Assembly (NCBI GenBank): GCA_012270695.1
Contig: JAAXHV010000062.1
Span: forward strand, 1-24,192
Length of the DNA stretch: 24,192 nt
Direction: 5' to 3'
DNA from: Gammaproteobacteria bacterium
GTDB lineage: Bacteria > Pseudomonadota > Gammaproteobacteria > Eutrophobiales > Eutrophobiaceae
Shown here in pieces: positions 14,756 to 22,540 of this stretch (positions are counted from its first letter, which is position 1; every line of letters begins with the position of its first letter). A program made the translations under genes and the position numbers. The notes beneath the pieces are model-generated. The model saw only the letters and a program-made list of their open reading frames with translations, had not been told where the DNA came from and did no database searches.

Positions 14756-14839
14756 ATGCTAAAAAGCTTATATAACCAAAGGAGGAGGATACCTCGATCA
14801 ATGAGTCCGACAAACTACTACCATTATAAAAATTGGTAG
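14756..14839 (+). CDS. possible 27-codon leader ORF ahead of the RTX gene
   Basis: An ATG at 14756, preceded by AAGGA, opens a 27-residue frame ending at TAG 14837-14839. The peptide is basic and tyrosine-rich (MLKSLYNQRRRIPRS, then ending in NYYHYKNW). An unusually complete Shine-Dalgarno (AAAGGAGGAGG) lies inside it, 5' of a second in-frame ATG at 14801. Its last codons lie in a hairpin with arms ACTACCA and TGGTAGT. The ORF ends 36 bases before the RTX start. It resembles a regulatory leader, but chance cannot be excluded. Confidence 0.25.
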   Translation: MLKSLYNQRRRIPRSMSPTNYYHYKNW

Positions 14840-14840
14840 T
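14817..14840 (+). promoter_or_regulatory. hairpin upstream of the RTX gene
   Basis: Perfect 7-base arms, ACTACCA (14817-14823) and TGGTAGT (14834-14840), enclose a 10-base AT-rich loop. No T-run follows, so it is not a typical intrinsic terminator. It sits 36 bases before the RTX start codon and overlaps the end of the candidate leader ORF. Confidence 0.4.
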
Positions 14841-14875
14841 TCGATCTATCTTAACCCGGTAAAGAGGAGAGCGTT

Positions 14876-15631
14876 ATGTCTTTTACAGAAGAGAAGCAAG
14901 GCCAGGACGCGCCGGCGAGTCCTGAGACCCAATATCGTATTGTGCCGGCCCCTGATGGTTTGTTTGGTCCGGGAAATGACACTTTCAAGGGGGCGCTTAA
15001 CAGCAAGTTTGATGAAGATTGGATACTTATCAGAATGTTACACCCAGAAGAGCACACGATCACCCTGACAGGCACCCCGGGCGGTGTGGTTGATCCCATC
15101 CTGAAGCTGTATGATTTGACGGGAAGCATCATTGCCGAGAACGACGATATAGACGTCGAGAATGGCAACCTTAATTCAGAGTTGACTGTCTCCCCGCGCG
15201 AGACTAGCACATACTACATCAGCGTCAGTGCCTTTACAGGCAATCCGTCACAGGACAACGAGGGCGCTTACACGATCACAGTCAAGCAGAGTAGTGTAAC
15301 TGTTGCTACTGATAACTCCGAAATACTAACCGGCACGGAAGAGAAAGATGTAATCTTTGGCCTTGGTGGTGATGACGTAATAGATGGTCGCGACGGCAAT
15401 GATAAGCTCGATGGCGGTGACGGTGATGATAGACTGTACGGCGGTGAGCTTTATGATAAGTTGTACGGCGGGTACGGTGATGACTGGTTGTATGGTGACG
15501 ATGGCGCCGACACGCTGGAAGGTGGCCCAGGCGCCGACACACTTATCGGCGGTAAGAATGGCTTTGAAGGAGCAGGTGATATCGCGTCCTATACCTCGTC
15601 CACGTCCGGCGTTATAGTTGCGTCTTCATGA
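14876..15631 (+). CDS. RTX protein, N-terminal part (PPC-like domain plus first RTX repeats), frameshifted
   Basis: This is the 251-residue 5' part of what should be one RTX gene of about 900 codons. Residues about 20-138 look like a bacterial pre-peptidase C-terminal (PPC) domain: DEDWILIRM, DPILKLYDLTG, ENDD, STYYISVSAF and GAYTITV. From about 150 onward come calcium-binding nonapeptides such as GGDGDDRLYGG and GGPGADTLIGG. The reading ends in SYTSSTSGVIVASS at TGA 15629-15631. The same module elsewhere in the protein (SYASSTSGVSVDL) continues past this point, so the stop reflects a +1 frameshift and not a natural end. The ribosome binding site AGGAGAG precedes the ATG at 14876. There is no N-terminal Sec signal, as expected for type I secretion. 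The transporter genes are not in the window. Confidence 0.88.
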   Translation: MSFTEEKQGQDAPASPETQYRIVPAPDGLFGPGNDTFKGALNSKFDEDWILIRMLHPEEHTITLTGTPGGVVDPILKLYDLTGSIIAENDDIDVENGNLNSELTVSPRETSTYYISVSAFTGNPSQDNEGAYTITVKQSSVTVATDNSEILTGTEEKDVIFGLGGDDVIDGRDGNDKLDGGDGDDRLYGGELYDKLYGGYGDDWLYGDDGADTLEGGPGADTLIGGKNGFEGAGDIASYTSSTSGVIVASS

Positions 15632-17576
15632 TATAACTGCCAGACACGGCGATGCCGAAGGGGATAGCTTTGGCAAGACGGAAGAGCACACGTATATAAA
15701 TAAAGATGGCGAGGAGGTGGTGGAGATAGTCCCCGATATTGAAAATATCATCGGCTCTGCTCATGACGACGTCCTGGCGGGAGATACCAGAGAGAACATG
15801 CTCTATGGTGGTGACGGTGACGATAAACTATACGGTGGGCCGCGGGGTGACGAGAACAACAAGGACTACCTAGACGGCGGGGCGGGCAATGACAAGCTGT
15901 TCGGCGGCATAGGTAACGACAGACTTGAAGGTGGCTACGGCGATGACGAACTCTGGGGCGGTCCTGGCAGTGACTATCTTTCTGGCGGGGCAGGCAATGA
16001 CATGATTTACATCTATGGAGAAGACGGTACTGTTAATGGTGGTCTTGGCAACGACACAATCTCCTATGAGATGTTGACTGGGCCGGATGGAGTAATAGTA
16101 GCTCTTTCCTCAAGACTGATTATGCACATTGAGAATATTATCGGGACCCCGAATGATGACACCCTGACCGGTAATGATGGGAATAACGTCATTGAAGGTG
16201 GTGGCGGTGCGGATGTGCTCGATGGTGGTGCTGGAACAGATACCGTGTCCTACGCGAGTTCTAACGACGGGATCAGGGTGTCGTTGGCTGATGGCACTGG
16301 CTCTGGAGGCCATGCTTCTGGCGATACAATTTCCAACTTCGAAAACGTGACCGGGTCTATGTATAATGACGAGTTAACCGGTGGCCGCCAGGATAACGTA
16401 CTCAAAGGTCTCGCGGGAGATGATAAGCTGGTTGGCGGGGGCGGGAATGATACCTTGGAAGGTGGCGCCGGGGCCGATATGCTAGATGGTGGTTCTGACT
16501 TTCTGGAAGGTGATACCCTGTCCTATGCGAGTTCAACCTCAGGTGTTTCGGTAGACCTCGCTGCTTTCACGGCATCTGGTGGTCACGCCAGCGGTGACAT
16601 TATTGTGTTTAATCAAGATGTCGATCATGATAGAAATCCTGATACGGATAGCATTGATGTTGTTACTTTTGAGCATGTCACCGGCTCTGATCATAATGAC
16701 AGTCTGACTGGCGACCATAGGCATAATGTGCTCAGAGGTGGTAAGGGAGATGACACACTCAGGGGTGGCTCCGGTGCAGATACGTTGATTGGCGGTCCCG
16801 GCGCTGACGTGCTTGACGGTGGTGAGGGCATTTCCAGGGATATAGTATCCTACGTGGATTCAGAGGAAGCTGTCACAGTGGATTTGAGCGCCAGCGTTGG
16901 CATTGGCATGGGAGGCGATGCGGAGGGCGATACGCTTATCAATATCGAGAAGGTTATAGGTTCTCGTTATGGTGATACGTTTATTCTGAGTACCACTAAT
17001 GATAATGATATGATTGTTGGAGGTGACTCTGATTATTATGATCGGGACGACACCGTTTCCTACGAGGCAGCTGATAGGGGCGTCAAAGTAACTCTTCTTA
17101 ATGATGGCCAGTTTAGTGGTTTTGACAATTCCAGCGTCGAGCACATTACGGGGTCAGATCATGATGACTCACTGAAGGGAGACGAAAATGATAATATACT
17201 CAAAGGCGGTAATGGAGACGATACATTGAAGGGTCTATACGGCATGGATAGGTTAGAAGGAGGCGCAGGTCGGGATAAACTAGACGGTGGCGAAGGTTCT
17301 GATATTCTAACCGGTGGTACTGGCGATGATATCTTCGTATTCAACCCTGATGATAGTGCTTCTAATGACACCGACACTATCTTGGACTTCAGTGATGGTA
17401 ATGACAAGATCGATCTCTCAGCTTTTGGTTTTGCCTCTATTGATGATCTCGAGATAAGGGAGCACGAATCCGCTGTTATGGTTGATCTGTCTGATTATGC
17501 CTATTACGGTGAATGGACTATCATGATTCTAGGTATAGACATGGCTAGTCTGGATGCGGACGACTTCATATTGTAG
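15618..17576 (+). CDS. RTX protein, main repeat region and type I secretion C-terminus
   Basis: This 652-residue continuation of the RTX protein sits in the +1 frame. The TTG at 15618 is only where the frame opens; no ribosome binding site supports independent translation. It consists of several modules of roughly 100-130 residues. Each pairs GGxGxDxLxGG calcium-binding nonapeptides with a beta segment of the type SYxSSxxGVxVxL...GGHASGD...FENVTGS. The C-terminus has GGTGDDIFVFNPDDS, DTILDFSDGNDKIDLSAFGF and a final DADDFIL, the layout of serralysin/RTX type I secretion signals. No protease, lipase or adhesin catalytic domain is visible, so it may be a surface or matrix protein rather than an enzyme. 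If the frameshift is real, the mature protein is lost or shortened. Confidence 0.88.
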   Translation: MRLHDITARHGDAEGDSFGKTEEHTYINKDGEEVVEIVPDIENIIGSAHDDVLAGDTRENMLYGGDGDDKLYGGPRGDENNKDYLDGGAGNDKLFGGIGNDRLEGGYGDDELWGGPGSDYLSGGAGNDMIYIYGEDGTVNGGLGNDTISYEMLTGPDGVIVALSSRLIMHIENIIGTPNDDTLTGNDGNNVIEGGGGADVLDGGAGTDTVSYASSNDGIRVSLADGTGSGGHASGDTISNFENVTGSMYNDELTGGRQDNVLKGLAGDDKLVGGGGNDTLEGGAGADMLDGGSDFLEGDTLSYASSTSGVSVDLAAFTASGGHASGDIIVFNQDVDHDRNPDTDSIDVVTFEHVTGSDHNDSLTGDHRHNVLRGGKGDDTLRGGSGADTLIGGPGADVLDGGEGISRDIVSYVDSEEAVTVDLSASVGIGMGGDAEGDTLINIEKVIGSRYGDTFILSTTNDNDMIVGGDSDYYDRDDTVSYEAADRGVKVTLLNDGQFSGFDNSSVEHITGSDHDDSLKGDENDNILKGGNGDDTLKGLYGMDRLEGGAGRDKLDGGEGSDILTGGTGDDIFVFNPDDSASNDTDTILDFSDGNDKIDLSAFGFASIDDLEIREHESAVMVDLSDYAYYGEWTIMILGIDMASLDADDFIL

Positions 17577-17727
17577 CTTGGGCTATCAGTGAAGGCATCA
17601 CCGTCCTTATATACAATCGCGGCTTCAAGGACCGGCCTTGTTTAATTCTGTATATGACTTGAGTTCGTCTGTTTGAACAACAGAGCCTGCTTCTATGCAG
17701 GTGTTCACAATCAACCGAAATCAGTGT
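17577..17727. other. intergenic region after the RTX gene
   Basis: No gene is seen. CAAGG (17626-17630) and CCTTG (17636-17640) form a 5-bp stem with a 5-base loop followed by TTTAATT. This is a weak candidate terminator for the RTX gene, which meets the leftward TonB receptor gene tail to tail. Confidence 0.3.
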
Positions 17728-17886
17728 TTACTTTCGCCGCAGGACGCTGCGCTGGATCTCTTTGCCAGATACGCCGTGGCGCGCAGTGGTGAACAGGTAA
17801 ATTGTATATAACCAGAGTTGCAGGGGAGTCCTTGACCGCTCAAACAACGTCCCAATTGTCTGTTCAAGTGCTCGTCTGAGCGCACT
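17728..17886 (-). pseudogene. relic of an IS1595/ISXO2-like transposase
   Basis: Minus-strand reading from about 17886 to a TAA at 17728-17730 gives roughly 52 residues, including TIGTLFERSRTPLQLWLY and YLFTTARHGVSGKEIQR. ISXO2-like (IS1595-family) transposases carry a block of the type TGTxFERSxxPLxxWLyaiYLFtTARHGVSaKELQR just before the DDE core, and the match is close in order and spacing. The zinc-ribbon N-terminus and the DDE catalytic part are missing, so it is a dead internal fragment. It starts a few bases after the stop codon of the TonB receptor gene and in the same frame. No terminal inverted repeats were found. Confidence 0.6.
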
Positions 17887-17892
17887 TCAGGC

Positions 17893-20163
17893 TCAAAAAG
17901 AGTAGCTCAGTGTCGCGCCGTAGACCCTCGGCGGCGCAAAGACCTTTTGTGCGTATCCCAGGGGATAAAAAGTTGCCTGCCGATACAGCGTTCTTTTATC
18001 GGAAATATTCCTCACATAGCCGCGCAGTTCCCAATTCTCGTTAATACCCAGGACGACAAGCACGTTATGCTTGAATTCGTCCGGGAGTGCTGCCGCCGGT
18101 TCAGCAAAGTTGGCTGAATTGCGGTCACCCAGGTAGCTCCAGTCCCATTGCAAATCAAGGTTGTAGTTCCCTTGCAGCGGCACACGGACGTTTATGGCGC
18201 CGTTGGCGCTGACGGTTGGCGACATCGCCATATCGCGATCGGCAACATAGGTGGGGGAGGGCCCAACTACATCTTCTATGTTAGTTTCCAGTAGTCCCAC
18301 TCCACCGCGCAGGCGGACGTTATCCGAAACCGCCATATCCACTTCCAGTTCTGCGCCATAGGATGAGGCATCGGTGTTCTCAACCAGCCCGCCAAAACTC
18401 AAAAAGTTCCATACCTGGAAATCGTTGTAATCGTAATAGAAAAGCGATCCGTTTATGCGTAATCGCCCATCCATGAATGACGCTTTCTCACCAATTTCAT
18501 AAGCCACATTAGTTTCGGATTCGTATGGAATAAGGCTGGGATCCGTACCTATCTGGGCTGAGTAGAAGCCATTATTGAAACCCCCTGCTTTGCTGCTGCT
18601 GGAAATTGACGCAAATAACAGTACGTTATCATTTACTTCGAAGTTTGCCCCGACCCGCCATGACAGGAGTGTCTCCTTGTAGCTGTCCCGGTATGGGTTC
18701 GCTATGCCGGGCCCGTCAGGCGGCAAAAAGCAGTTGGACGGAATGGGGAAGCCAGGACAGGAACGCAGTGTTGCGTTGTCCTTCTCATGGAAATTCTTTT
18801 TATCACGTCCGACGCGCAGCCCGCCAATCAAGGTCCAGCGATCAACGTTATATTCAAACTGCCCGAAGGCCGAATATGATTCGGTCGACTGTATCCAGTC
18901 CCCGGCCAGGGCAATGGGAAAGAAAAAGCCGTTGTACAAGCCGGTCGCAGGGTCAATTGCCGCTGCCCCGCTAACCGGGATATTGAAGGTTGCATCCGGT
19001 TGATTTTCCGCATCCTGGTACATGTAATACGCGCCAACGGTCCAGGTAAAATCTCCTTCGGTTTTTGCCGCGCGCAGTTCTGTCGTTACCCAGTCGGATT
19101 CGTAAGGAAAATCTGCGAAGCAAAGACGATTGGGGCTGGCGTCACAATCTTCCACAAGTTCACGGTCGAGTTCGATATAGCCGGTCAGCGAAGTCAGCGT
19201 GATATTGCCCAGGTCTTTTTCGATCCGTGCAAGGAGGCTCCAGCCATCCTGGTCAAGAGATTGCGATTCACTTGTGAACGATTCGTTACTCGAAGCTATG
19301 CCGAAATTTTTCGGGTTATAACCGGCGAAGTCGGTTCCATCGGGGTCCTCGATGCCGACACCGCTAACCGGCTCAACAATCATCGGCACCATCCCGTAGT
19401 ACATGTGCCTGGTTGAGGTGTCGGTGTATTCTCCCTTTATACTGATACGCCAGTCGTTTCCTGGTTCAAACAGGAGCTGGACTCGGCCGCCATCGGTTCC
19501 GGCCTGCCCGCCGTTGCCCAAATCCGGGTCCAGGTTGGAAATATAGCCTTTACTGTGATGAGATATGAACGAGACTCGACCGGCTACCTTGTCTGTTATG
19601 GCGCCGCCAATACCACCTTCCGCTTTTATTTCGTCAAAGCGACCACCGCCCAGTGAAATAAACCCCTGGCGTTCGAATGTCGGTTTGGCGGTGATAAAAT
19701 GTACCAGGCCGCCGGTGGCATTTCTGCCGAAAAGCGTGCCCTGCGGTCCACGCAGCACTTCCGCGCGTTCAATATCGAACATGGAGAAATCAACGGCGGG
19801 CACCGAGACGAGATAGAACTCATCCACATACAAAGTCACCGGGGCTTCATGGCCTTCGCCGAAGTCGTTCAGGCCAATTCCTCGCAGGATCACATTGCCG
19901 CTGCTACCGGGACCATAAGGCATGTAAAGCCCCAAATTCGGTACTTTAGTGGAAAGTTCCGTGGCCCTGGTCAAACCATAGCTTTGCAAGTCAGAACCCG
20001 ACAGGGCAGAAATTGAAATACCGACGTCCTGCAGATTTTGTTCACGTTTCTGGGCGGTGACAACGACTTCCTCGAGTACTTGTGCCCAGCCAGCGCCGCT
20101 GACAGCAGCCAGCAGAACTGTTATTCCAAAATTCAACAGGTATTTTGCTCTTGCTCGTGTCAT
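17893..20163 (-). CDS. TonB-dependent outer-membrane receptor
   Basis: This 756-residue receptor would import a ligand across the outer membrane using TonB-ExbBD energy. The N-terminus is a Sec signal peptide (residues 1-27, ending AGWA-Q). A TonB box follows (EEVVVTAQKRE, 31-41), then the plug domain with VILRGIGLND, PVTLYVDEFY and ERAEVLRGPQGTLFGRNATGG. The rest is a 22-strand-type barrel ending in the aromatic TLSYSF expected for BAM insertion. I chose the ATG at 20163 over a GTG at 20178 because GGGGGA lies eight bases upstream. It resembles receptors of the 'iron complex / catabolic substrate' group common in oligotrophic gammaproteobacteria and sphingomonads. The divergent monooxygenase and hydrolase genes suggest an organic substrate rather than a siderophore. 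Confidence 0.94.
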   Translation of the reverse strand: MTRARAKYLLNFGITVLLAAVSGAGWAQVLEEVVVTAQKREQNLQDVGISISALSGSDLQSYGLTRATELSTKVPNLGLYMPYGPGSSGNVILRGIGLNDFGEGHEAPVTLYVDEFYLVSVPAVDFSMFDIERAEVLRGPQGTLFGRNATGGLVHFITAKPTFERQGFISLGGGRFDEIKAEGGIGGAITDKVAGRVSFISHHSKGYISNLDPDLGNGGQAGTDGGRVQLLFEPGNDWRISIKGEYTDTSTRHMYYGMVPMIVEPVSGVGIEDPDGTDFAGYNPKNFGIASSNESFTSESQSLDQDGWSLLARIEKDLGNITLTSLTGYIELDRELVEDCDASPNRLCFADFPYESDWVTTELRAAKTEGDFTWTVGAYYMYQDAENQPDATFNIPVSGAAAIDPATGLYNGFFFPIALAGDWIQSTESYSAFGQFEYNVDRWTLIGGLRVGRDKKNFHEKDNATLRSCPGFPIPSNCFLPPDGPGIANPYRDSYKETLLSWRVGANFEVNDNVLLFASISSSSKAGGFNNGFYSAQIGTDPSLIPYESETNVAYEIGEKASFMDGRLRINGSLFYYDYNDFQVWNFLSFGGLVENTDASSYGAELEVDMAVSDNVRLRGGVGLLETNIEDVVGPSPTYVADRDMAMSPTVSANGAINVRVPLQGNYNLDLQWDWSYLGDRNSANFAEPAAALPDEFKHNVLVVLGINENWELRGYVRNISDKRTLYRQATFYPLGYAQKVFAPPRVYGATLSYSF

Positions 20164-20311
20164 CGCTTGATCCCCCACCAGATAAAGACGAATTCATTCT
20201 CACGCATCCCATATCAAAACAACGTCATGGTCACGCGATGTTATGTCAATACACACGTATTTTAAATGCTGAATATAGCATATTCCCGCTATATGTTTAT
20301 AATCATGCCGT
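20164..20311. promoter_or_regulatory. divergent promoter region with a 7-bp inverted repeat
   Basis: This spacer lies between the TonB receptor and monooxygenase starts. ATATAGC (20273-20279) and GCTATAT (20288-20294) form a perfect inverted repeat with an 8-base gap, a size fitting a dimeric regulator site. A perfect TATAAT at 20298-20303 lies only eight bases before the ATG at 20312, and no Shine-Dalgarno is present, so the rightward transcript may be leaderless. Confidence 0.45.
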
Positions 20312-21382
20312 ATGACTGTAGCGAAGAAACGCACCGGCCCCCGCTTCGGGATCTGGGCGGTGGTGTACGGTACTTCGGCATCACTCCATCATCCGCAAGA
20401 TCCGCTTGACGCATCATGGACACGCAATCGAAAACTGGTGCTGGAGGCGGAAGCTCTCGGTATTGACTCCGTGCTTGTAGCCCAGCACATCGTCAACCCC
20501 TTCGGCGATGAATTCGATCAACTGGAGACCCTGACTTCCTGCGGAGCGCTCGCAGCAATAACGGAAAATATCGAAATCATCGCGGCAATCAAGCCTTACC
20601 TTTTCCACCCGGCCGTGTTAGCGAAGATGGCGTTGCAACTTGAAGAGATCAGCCAAGGGCGTTTTTCGCTCAATTTTGTCAATGCCTGGTTTCTCCCTGA
20701 ATTCCGGAAAGCGGGGATCCCTTTCCCACCACATGACGAGCGCTATACCTACGGTGGTGAATGGCTGCGCATCGTCAAGAAACTCATATCAGGTGAGCGG
20801 GTGACCGCCGACGGTGACAACTTCAAGCTGGATGGCTACCAATTTAAACCTGCCTCGAAGTGGCGGCCGCGTCCTTTATTGTACTCGGGCGGTGAGTCCG
20901 AGGCGGCGCTCAATCTCACCGTCGAGTTGTGCGACACCTGGTTCATGTTCGGGCAACCGCTCGAAGACGTTGCCAGGAAGATCGCCGGCATGCGCAAGCG
21001 CCCGCGTCGCGGTGCGCCACTCAGTTACGGGGTTTCGGCGTTTCCCTTCGCGCGTCCGACACAGTCCGAGGCGGAGGAGGCGCTCGCTTACGCCTTTGAA
21101 CTCCGTGAAAAGGACAAAGCAGCCTATGGAGCTCTGGCCAGGAATGCTGATCCGGAAGTGGTAACCTCCAAAGTGATAGCCAAGGTGCCGGGGATTGGCG
21201 TCGGCAATGGCACCGGTTGTGGTTTCACCGGCTCCTACGATGAAGTCGCTAGGCGAATCGTCGCCTTCCATAATGCCGGAGTTGCAATCATCCTGCTCGA
21301 GTTCCAGCCATTTGAGCGAGAGATGCGGCGTTTCGCCGAGGAAATTATGCCGCGGGTGGCGAGACTCTGCCGGTTAAAGTGA
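20312..21382 (+). CDS. LLM-class flavin-dependent monooxygenase (luciferase-like)
   Basis: This 356-residue protein has the bacterial luciferase-like TIM-barrel fold. It uses reduced FMN from a separate reductase to insert oxygen into a substrate. Visible segments are FGIWAVVYG at the N-terminus, EALGIDSVLVAQH, a middle part IAAIKPYLFHPAVLAKMALQLEEISQGR typical of SsuD/SfnG/RutA-type members, HDERYTYGGEWL, and RPLLYSGGESEAALNL (the FMN phosphate region). The group includes alkanesulfonate and dimethylsulfone monooxygenases, RutA and type II Baeyer-Villiger enzymes, and I cannot choose between them. No flavin reductase gene is adjacent. It diverges from the TonB receptor gene and is followed after 69 bases by an alpha/beta hydrolase gene. 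A ketone-to-ester oxidation followed by ester hydrolysis would fit this pair, as an inference. Confidence 0.9.
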   Translation: MTVAKKRTGPRFGIWAVVYGTSASLHHPQDPLDASWTRNRKLVLEAEALGIDSVLVAQHIVNPFGDEFDQLETLTSCGALAAITENIEIIAAIKPYLFHPAVLAKMALQLEEISQGRFSLNFVNAWFLPEFRKAGIPFPPHDERYTYGGEWLRIVKKLISGERVTADGDNFKLDGYQFKPASKWRPRPLLYSGGESEAALNLTVELCDTWFMFGQPLEDVARKIAGMRKRPRRGAPLSYGVSAFPFARPTQSEAEEALAYAFELREKDKAAYGALARNADPEVVTSKVIAKVPGIGVGNGTGCGFTGSYDEVARRIVAFHNAGVAIILLEFQPFEREMRRFAEEIMPRVARLCRLK

Positions 21383-21451
21383 CTGCCGCTCAAAGTGACT
21401 CGATAGAGACCCGAACCGATTGTATGCAATGTAACAGAGATTCCTGACCAG

Positions 21452-22276
21452 ATGCATGTCGCTCACATCAAGCTTGGTTCAGGCGTGACTGCCTCCTACC
21501 GGGAGGCAGGTTCCGGGAAGCCCACCACCGTTGTGCAGATTCATGGATTGGGTACCGGACACAATAACTTCGACCTGTTAACGCCCCACCTGTCGAAACG
21601 CCTGCACACCTACGATATCGACCTGCCCGGATATGGGGAGTCCGAATGTGGACCGGGCGAGCGCGGCATCACTTATTTTGCCGACAGCGTTGCGCAATTC
21701 ATAGAGACTCTTGAGCTTGCGCCGGTCCACGTGCACGGGACTTCGATGGGCGGGTGTGTCGCAATGGTGCTTGCCGGAAGGCGGCCGGAACTGATCGACA
21801 GACTGGTTGTAAGCTGCTCTTTCGCAAGATTTGATCGAGCCAGCCATGTCATCTTCAAAACTTGGCGAATGGCCGCTGCAGCCGGTGTTGAAGCGCTGGC
21901 CCTGATCACTAGCCACCAGGGATTCTCACGGGGTTTCTGGGACAGGGCTGAGAGTGAGCGTACGGTGGACGCGTTTGTCGATGCCTTGCAGGGCATGACG
22001 CCCATGGAATTTCTCCGCGACCTTACATTGATAGAAAATGTTGACATCAGCGCCGACGCCGCAAGAATTCGTGCACCGACCCTCCTGCTCGGTACCGATG
22101 AAGATATCATGACGCCGATGCAATCAGCGCCGAGTGGCCTCGGCATGACCGACCTGCACAAACTGATTCCGCATTCAAGGCTGGAAATGCTGGCTGACTG
22201 CGGTCACTTCATCTCAATCGAGCGCCCCGCTGAGACGGCGCAGGCAATTGCTGATTTCCTGCTTATCGAGAAATAG
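21452..22276 (+). CDS. alpha/beta hydrolase (paralogue of the gene at 4968-5813)
   Basis: This 274-residue hydrolase has an intact triad: nucleophile elbow HGTSMGG (Ser98), LGTDEDIMTP (Asp218 or Asp216) and DCGHF (His252). The oxyanion region is VVQIHGLGTGHNNFDLLTPHL. The match to the hydrolase of the central operon runs along the whole length (DIDLPGYGES against DIDLPGYGDS, HGTSMGG in both, GFSRGFWDR against GFSRAFWDR, DEDIM in both). They are therefore paralogues, perhaps acting on related esters, lactones or beta-diketones. The ATG at 21452 starts the conserved region, but its ribosome binding site is weak. It lies 69 bases behind the flavin monooxygenase gene on the same strand and is probably co-transcribed with it. 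A GGGGT...ACCCC hairpin follows directly after the stop. Confidence 0.92.
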   Translation: MHVAHIKLGSGVTASYREAGSGKPTTVVQIHGLGTGHNNFDLLTPHLSKRLHTYDIDLPGYGESECGPGERGITYFADSVAQFIETLELAPVHVHGTSMGGCVAMVLAGRRPELIDRLVVSCSFARFDRASHVIFKTWRMAAAAGVEALALITSHQGFSRGFWDRAESERTVDAFVDALQGMTPMEFLRDLTLIENVDISADAARIRAPTLLLGTDEDIMTPMQSAPSGLGMTDLHKLIPHSRLEMLADCGHFISIERPAETAQAIADFLLIEK

Positions 22277-22281
22277 TGGGG

Positions 22282-22452
22282 TCAGGAACCAACCCCGTCA
22301 GCAGACTGCTTGAAGTATTCCACAATATCCTGATCCAGAGATATCATTATCCTGACTTTTACCGGTTTCCCTTTTTCATCCTTTAGTTTCGGCAACAGGC
22401 CGCGACGTTTCACTTTCAATTTTTTCAGGTCATATTCTTCGCGCATAATCAT
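22282..22452 (-). CDS. truncated BrnA-type antitoxin ORF
   Basis: This 56-residue minus-strand frame starts MIMREEYDLKK and continues KVKRRGLLPKLKDEKG, then VRIMISLDQDIVEYFKQSAD before ending in GVGS. BrnA-family antitoxins read M.EEYDfsk...., then a ribbon strand of the type VrItIrLDeDvveyFk, followed by about 20-25 residues containing PYQTxINxxLR. Those last residues are missing, so the ribbon-helix-helix is incomplete and the protein is probably non-functional or altered. It diverges from the BrnT toxin gene with about 90 bases between starts. In normal systems BrnA lies downstream of BrnT on the same strand, so this is a leftover of a separate locus or a rearranged copy. Confidence 0.55.
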   Translation of the reverse strand: MIMREEYDLKKLKVKRRGLLPKLKDEKGKPVKVRIMISLDQDIVEYFKQSADGVGS

Positions 22453-22483
22453 CTGCAAATAGAGTAATCGAGGATGAATTTTT

Positions 22484-22489
22484 TATAAT
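22484..22489 (+). promoter_or_regulatory. -10 element (TATAAT) ahead of the BrnT toxin gene
   Basis: A perfect TATAAT lies about 50 bases before the BrnT start, in an AT-rich spacer shared with the divergent antitoxin ORF. No clear -35 was found. BrnT/BrnA-type systems are usually autoregulated by the antitoxin, so an operator would be expected here, but none could be picked by eye. Confidence 0.3.
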
Positions 22490-22540
22490 AACAGGATAAA
22501 GTATTTCTGGGACTTATTTCATATTATGGGAAATACCGGG

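Larger units (their letters stand above)
14584..14875. other. intergenic region before the RTX gene
   Basis: This region of about 290 bp has no large gene. Near its start, AAGGGGT (14623-14629) can pair with ACCTCTT (14635-14641) with one G-U pair. That might be a weak end signal for the hydroxylase operon, but it lacks a T-run. Its second half holds the leader ORF and hairpin described separately and the strong ribosome binding site of the RTX gene (AGGAGAG). Confidence 0.35.

Noticed and set aside
15618..15631. Programmed +1 frameshift in the RTX gene
   Set aside because: No slippery codon or RF2-type stop context is visible at the overlap, and a simple indel or sequence error explains it.
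15340..17340. The many short repeats of the RTX region as a CRISPR-like or tandem DNA array
   Set aside because: Periodicity follows the 27-bp coding repeat of calcium-binding nonapeptides, and the DNA copies differ too much to be a non-coding array.
17626..17650. Strong intrinsic terminator after the RTX gene
   Set aside because: The stem is only 5 bp with an interrupted T-run, so it is kept only as a weak possibility in the region entry.
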